From NCBI RefSeq assembly GCF_003589595.1, contig NW_020653854.1, forward strand, positions 23,826,077 to 23,890,076: DNA of 64,000 nt. The letters run 5' to 3'. This DNA comes from Hyposmocoma kahamanoa (taxonomy: Eukaryota > Arthropoda > Insecta > Lepidoptera > Cosmopterigidae). Numbering within the stretch: the first letter of the stretch is position 1; every line of letters starts with the position of its first letter. The notes beneath the pieces are model-generated. The model had not been told where the DNA came from and searched no databases. It worked only from the letters and a program-made list of their open reading frames with translations. The position numbers were made by a program, and so were the translations under genes. Positions 59,149 through 64,000 of this stretch are shown one piece after another.

Positions 59149-59460
59149 CATATAATCAATGTTCGGAAAAAGGCGTTCCACATATGTATGTGGATACATG
59201 TATAGACATAGCTACAAGAAGCGACATAGAGTTGTTAAAACCACCAAATATTAGTTACTATACTTTTTCGAATTCCCGATTTCTGGAAATGGTTTTACTG
59301 CATCGTAGGACAAACTACTGACCTAGGTAGTCGAAGTCGGATTTAAAATAATTTAATTAATATTTGGTGGTTTTAACAACTCTGTGTCGCTCCTTGTAGC
59401 TATATCTATACATGTATCTATGTTTGTGGAACACCTTTTTCCGACCATTGGTTATGATCG
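59149..59460. repeat. Large hairpin element
   Basis: Arms of about 105 bases (59149-59255 and 59358-59460) include GGAAAAAGGCGTTCCACATA, GATACATGTATAGACATAGC and GAGTTGTTAAAACCACCAAA with their near-complements. The loop is about 100 bases and not coding. Confidence 0.85.
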
Positions 59461-59743
59461 ACACTTAAGTAAGGGATAAGAAATTAAGTTCTTATATACA
59501 TAGTTATTTGTATAATACTAACAACATCCCAAGAGTATATTACTAACATCATAGACAACAACTTTTGTTCCATGATTTTTAATAATTCATCAGATTCTAC
59601 TTTCCTATAAAAATAAATTAAATAGATCGCTCTGTAGCAAAAGAAAGCACGCGGGAGATGTTTACTGCCAAATATAGATCTAAAAAGTGTCAGATAGTAC
59701 CAGAAAAACTTAAATTTATTTTTGATAAATCGATCGATTTTTA

Positions 59744-60086
59744 GTGAAGTATCGTATGTCGAAATAGCCAAGTTTACAGGGGAGCGTTTTAAAGTTTTGA
59801 ATTCACGGAAATGAGCGTAACACGTGACTTTATTTCTCGGTTTTTTAGTTTTATTCGGCAAAACTCACACAGAATTAGTACTCTATATATTATAATTAAA
59901 ATCTATATTTTATAATTAAAATCCTAATATCGGTTAGATGAACGACCACAATTTATTTTATCATTTAACAATTTAATTTAGCATTTCTATGCTAAAGTCA
60001 CGTGTGTCAAGTCACATACTCATTTCAGTGAATTCAAAACTTAACGCTCCCCTGTAAACTTGACAATTTCGACATACGATACTTTA
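59744..60086. repeat. Large hairpin element with long spacer
   Basis: The arms at 59744-59830 and 59996-60086 share, inverted, AAGTATCGTATGTCGAAAT, AAGTTTACAGGGGAGCGTT, TTTTGAATTCAC and CACGTGACTT. A spacer of about 165 bases is AT-rich. Confidence 0.85.
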
Positions 60087-60139
60087 CGTAGGAGGGGTCG
60101 AAATATATTACGTTTTGTAAAAACAGTACAGAGTACTAA

Positions 60140-60320
60140 AAAATCGACCTCAAAAGTCATTCATCCCAAAGTTTGCCACCCTTAGAGGTTGAATATTTTC
60201 TTCAAATTTAAATGGGACCATGAAAGAACCATGAAAATCGGTTCACAAATTATCGTGTAACATACATACAAAAAAACATAGTCGAATTGAGAACCTCCTC
60301 TTTTTTGAAGTTGGTTAAAA
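60140..60320 (-). repeat. TIR element (GACTTCAAAAAAGGA family), reversed
   Basis: AAAATCGACCTCAAAAGTCA on the left and CTCTTTTTTGAAGTTGGTTA on the right, with GTTTGCCACCCTTAGAGG inside. It is the complement of the element at 728-941. Confidence 0.6.
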
Positions 60321-61431
60321 AATCATAGAGCAATAGTTATTTGTTATGCAAGGCTACAAAGTTGTTGTTTGACGCGAGTGCTTGTATTGAAACCGGAGCA
60401 AACGAAAGAAGCTAAGATTGAACCACAAGCGAAGCGAGTGGTTCAAAAATAGATTCCTGAGCGTAGCGAGGGTTTCAAGGCACGAGATGCAGTACAACTT
60501 TGCTGCCGAGCGAAAAAGAAAATAAAACATCATTCATCATCATCAGTTTTTTTAGTCAAAAGAAAAAGTTTACCTTCGGATGCCTTCTGAATTTGCACCA
60601 CATCAATTTTTATTCTTGCTTGTATTTCTATAATTTTGTATGATTAAGTGATTATTGAAATTATTTTAGTTCTTCCTACGAATTAAAATAATTTAATAAA
60701 GACAATTAGTTATCATTGTCAATTTAATGTCAACAATAATAAGAATAAAATATACCAACGGATTTATGTTACATAAATAAGTAATGTACAAACGTAAAAA
60801 CGACAAATCCCGTAGTTGAATGCGTCATTATGTTTTTTTCATATGTTTTTCATCGATAGAAAAAGTAAGGTTGCATCACAGCCCATCGTCAAGTTCGAAT
60901 TTCAAAACAAAGCAAAAAACGCTTTCACGCGCAGATTTCTAATAAGAAAGAAAGCCTTCCGAGCTAGTGAGGTGAAAAAGTTGTTGCTTATGATGTTAGT
61001 AATATAATCCTGCTAAATTGTTAGTATTTTAAATATAACTTTATACAAGGGATAAGATGTATATTAATATCTTATCCCTCTTTAAGGAAATCCGTTTGAA
61101 TGCTTTGCTTTTTACGATTAAATGAAACAACCTTTCGATATGAAACAGCTTACAAATATGAAATATAATGTAGACCTGTAACACGTACAGATTTTGTTAT
61201 GCATATTGACATATTTTGTAAGTGGTATTAACTTAGATATCTAGTTTGCGGGATTGGAGCCGGTGGACATTCCATCATTTTATATCGTACAAAAACATAT
61301 TTGACGACAATTACATGAAAGGACCGACTTGCAAAACTTGTACAATTTTTTAAGATATCCGAAATATCTTCTGCTAAGGATTAGTTCTTGAACAGATCAA
61401 TTCGAAAAAGGGTTCATTCTGTAAATTATTT
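60321..61431. other. Intergenic or intron DNA, nothing assigned
   Basis: AT-rich, no recognised repeat or domain. The short open frame at 60816-61007 has no support. Confidence 0.4.
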
Positions 61432-61689
61432 TAAGTATATAGTTAAACAAAAAGGATCCAATGCACATCCAGTCACTTTCGAGATATGGCAGTTTGAAGT
61501 TTATAAAATGTTTCTCACTCTTGTTTTATTTTCAAAACTGACAATGTTATGTAACTGTAGGGATATTTATTTATATGTTGGATTTTTTGCTGATCTAAGA
61601 GGTTAGACTTTAGGAACCGTTTGGCACGTATAACTAATTTCTTGATAATTTTGTGGATTGAATCCTTTTTGCTTAACTATGTCCAATTG
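61432..61689. repeat. TIR element, copy 2 of 2
   Basis: Close match to 9831-10089: ACAAAAAGGATCCAATGCAC, AGTCACTTTCGAGATATGGC and TTGGATTTTTTGCTGATCTA, ending GCTTAACTATGTCCAATTG. The left end is more eroded than in copy 1. Confidence 0.7.
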
Positions 61690-61844
61690 TCACTTTAAAA
61701 AAGTAACCTGAAGCTATGTATTTATTCGTTATTACCTTTTTTTTTATTTTAGGAATTATTGATATTATTCCGATTTAATAATAGCTCAAATAAATCACTT
61801 TCAACCTTTTGCAGAGTTAAAACAAAAAAAAATAAGTTTTGACG

Positions 61845-62010
61845 ACCAACGTGGTCGAGTGACTTGCACACCGGTTTTCATGGTGTCGCCATCTCTGAAG
61901 TCCCGGGTTCGATCCCCGGCCGGGTCAGTGTAGAAAATTAACATTGTTTCGGGTCTGGGTGTCTGTGATACCGTCGTTGTTTCCGATTTCCATAACACAA
62001 GTGCTCTTTA
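61845..62010 (+). repeat. SINE-D family copy with clear tRNA-like head
   Basis: The head reads GTGGTCGAGTGACTTGC and has a canonical B-box GGGTTCGATCCCC at about 61905-61918. The body carries GTTTCGGGTCTGGGTGTCTG, CGTCGTTGTTTCCGATTTCC and ATAACACAAGTGCT. It is the best copy of this family in the window. Confidence 0.7.
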
Positions 62011-62779
62011 TCTACTTACTTTGGGATCAGAGCAACGTAGTGATGTGGTCTAATATTTATTTATTTAAAACCGATCGATAAATTTTTTTATGATGTAAAA
62101 TATCCTACGCTTGGATGGATAACAACAATTGGATGCTGATAAGCAATAACGAGTTCACCAACATGATCATAATTTTGTGAAAATACAAAGGCACCTAAAG
62201 ATTTTTTTCGTTGTTTTTGATAGTTTGTTCTAAAATGTACTTATAAAACGAAAACATTTGCTGATGTGCTTTTTGTTGTTGGGGAATTATACCAATACAT
62301 CACATAATCCATTACTCCTGCGGTGACAACAGCAAAAGTTTTCATTTTACAAGTAAATTTTAGAACAATCTATCAAAAACATTGAAAAAATTTTCAGGTG
62401 CCATTTTCGCAAAATTTTATCATTTTATCAACATCCAATCAGTCCAGAATTATAAAGAACAAACTTTATTCATATTAACACAATAAAAAATTAAGAAAAA
62501 ATAAAATTAAGGACACTTTATATTATATATTTCTATGAAATTGAATGTACGCTGGCTCTGTGCATTGTGATGACTATTACATCATGTAGATAAGTAGTAA
62601 AAGCTTTGTTCTACATTAAGACCGTTTATAAAACCTCCAGATTTTTTCACTGCCGCTTTTATACGAACACTGTATTGTAAATACACCAAACCAACAAGGC
62701 ATCGGTCCACTGTATGCAATTAAGTAAAATTGGAGATTCAAGTTTAAATGTACGTTATTGTATATATTACTTTTTTAGC

Positions 62780-62968
62780 CGACTTTAAAAAAGGAGATTC
62801 TCAATTCGACTGTTTTATTTTTGTCTGTATATTACTGTAGTGTTACCTCAGTATTGCTCCCATTTTAAATATGAACTGGCAAACTAGGGGATGAATCCGG
62901 TTTCGCGCTCTTTCCGATAAAACTTTGCAAATAGATGTAATTCCACGAACTTTTGAGATCGGTTTTTT
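62780..62968 (+). repeat. TIR element (GACTTCAAAAAAGGA family), diverged
   Basis: AGCCGACTTTAAAAAAGGAG at the left, GGCAAACTAGGGGATGAAT in the middle and GAGATCGGTTTTT at the right. An extra segment of about 45 bases (62900-62945) interrupts the right half. Confidence 0.5.
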
Positions 62969-63357
62969 ATTATAAAAATGTTATAATTAATATATAAACA
63001 TAACTTTTTATGTAGGTATTTTTACAATACGCTAAATTTTTCAATCAAAACCTCTTCAGGGTTAATAATAATAACAGTAATATTAAATTATTGAGTGAAT
63101 GAATAATAGTAATTTGCCTAAAATATGGTTGACCAAATGACATAGTAAAGCCATAGAATAATAAAGGAGACGCCACACCGCGAGAGAAGCTAAGCTACTC
63201 ATATAGCTACATGCAAAGCTAACCTAAGAAAATACGGGACTATAGCTAGTCTTTCCCCGCACGAGGATGAAGGGCGACAGTGTCTACTTATCTCCGCGGG
63301 ATCGTTGGGTAGTTAGCCCACGTCGTTCAGTTAGCTTGGTTAGCTTAGTTCGCGGTC

Positions 63358-63560
63358 GTGGGCCTGGTGGTAAGCAAAGATCTGACGGGCACTGCATCTG
63401 CGCCCGTCACTCTGAGACATAAGTTGACAAGTCCCATGTGCCTGAGAGAGATCATGTCGGACTCCTACCGACTAAAACCCCTCGGTGTTCCGTCCCTGCA
63501 CCTTTTGCCGGGACTACGGGAACGCTGGCAGTACTTCCCTGGACCAACTCTTTCACAAGG
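63358..63560 (-). repeat. SINE-A family copy, partial
   Basis: AAGATCTGACGGGCACTGCA, CGTCACTCTGAGACATAAGT and GGCAGTACTTCCCTGGACCA. The middle is replaced by unrelated sequence. Confidence 0.5.
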
Positions 63561-64000
63561 CGCTCTGCTGCTACTAAACATGCCGCGACTACGTGAGCTA
63601 AGCTAACTTAGCTTAGCTTCCCTCGCAGTGTGGCCTCTCCTTAAGACAAGTCGTTCAACTCCTGCCTGTTCGGAGCGTCAATGGCTATACGTCTCCCTCG
63701 TAGCGTAGAGTTGTTACATTATTATTGTAGTTATACATATAGGCTGTAAACATAATTTGAAAAAAAAAAGGTATTCGTGTATTCTCGTACTATATTGAAA
63801 TAACATTTTTTTTTTATTAACATTTCTTAAATGCAGTTGGTACACAATGACGTATTGATATTTCTACCACTATCACGTATAAAAATATCAATAATTAATT
63901 GTAGTAAGGAAACAGAGTCTTTACTACCTGTACGGTATATTTTTCTATCTGTCGTAGTGCTTGTATTGAATAGTTATAAGCACTACGACATAAAAAAGAA

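Overview
The window looks like nuclear DNA from an insect, most probably a moth or butterfly. It is AT-rich, has genes split into small exons by kilobase introns, and is crowded with the short interspersed elements, hairpin elements and non-LTR retrotransposon tails typical of lepidopteran genomes. There is a 400-base assembly gap at 20077-20476. No bacterial-type operons, CRISPR arrays, rRNA genes or confident functional tRNA genes were seen.

Three host genes can be read. (1) About 6.66-15.48 kb, plus strand: six exons with matching splice phases encode the C-terminal 327 residues of an unrecognised membrane protein with two hydrophobic segments; its first exon is not visible. (2) 18.45-19.42 kb, minus strand: a single-exon ING-family (ING1/ING2-like) PHD-finger chromatin protein, complete. 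(3) 21.28-54.84 kb, plus strand: most of a cytosolic carboxypeptidase of the CCP5/AGBL5 type, which removes glutamates from tubulin. I recover 17 phase-consistent exons; the extreme C-terminus is not found and probably lies beyond the window. ING and CCP5 are transcribed away from each other across a 1.9 kb region containing the gap. The membrane-protein gene and ING converge.

Introns and intergenic DNA are mostly transposon-derived. Notable are a mariner element with an intact 339-residue transposase and perfect 23-base terminal repeats (6977-8259); relics of several non-LTR retrotransposons; a Penelope-like element with a GIY-YIG endonuclease and inverted arms (57962-58736); at least three tRNA-like SINE families; a hairpin element with a tRNA-like core; and large palindromes near 49.4, 59.3 and 59.9 kb.

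The most interesting host feature is the CCP5-like protein. Between its first and third zinc ligands it carries about 290 more residues than I recall for the human enzyme, including two CxxC pairs. In addition, reading through one splice donor would give a shorter protein lacking the catalytic glutamate. From 55 to 64 kb only repeats and unassigned DNA were seen.
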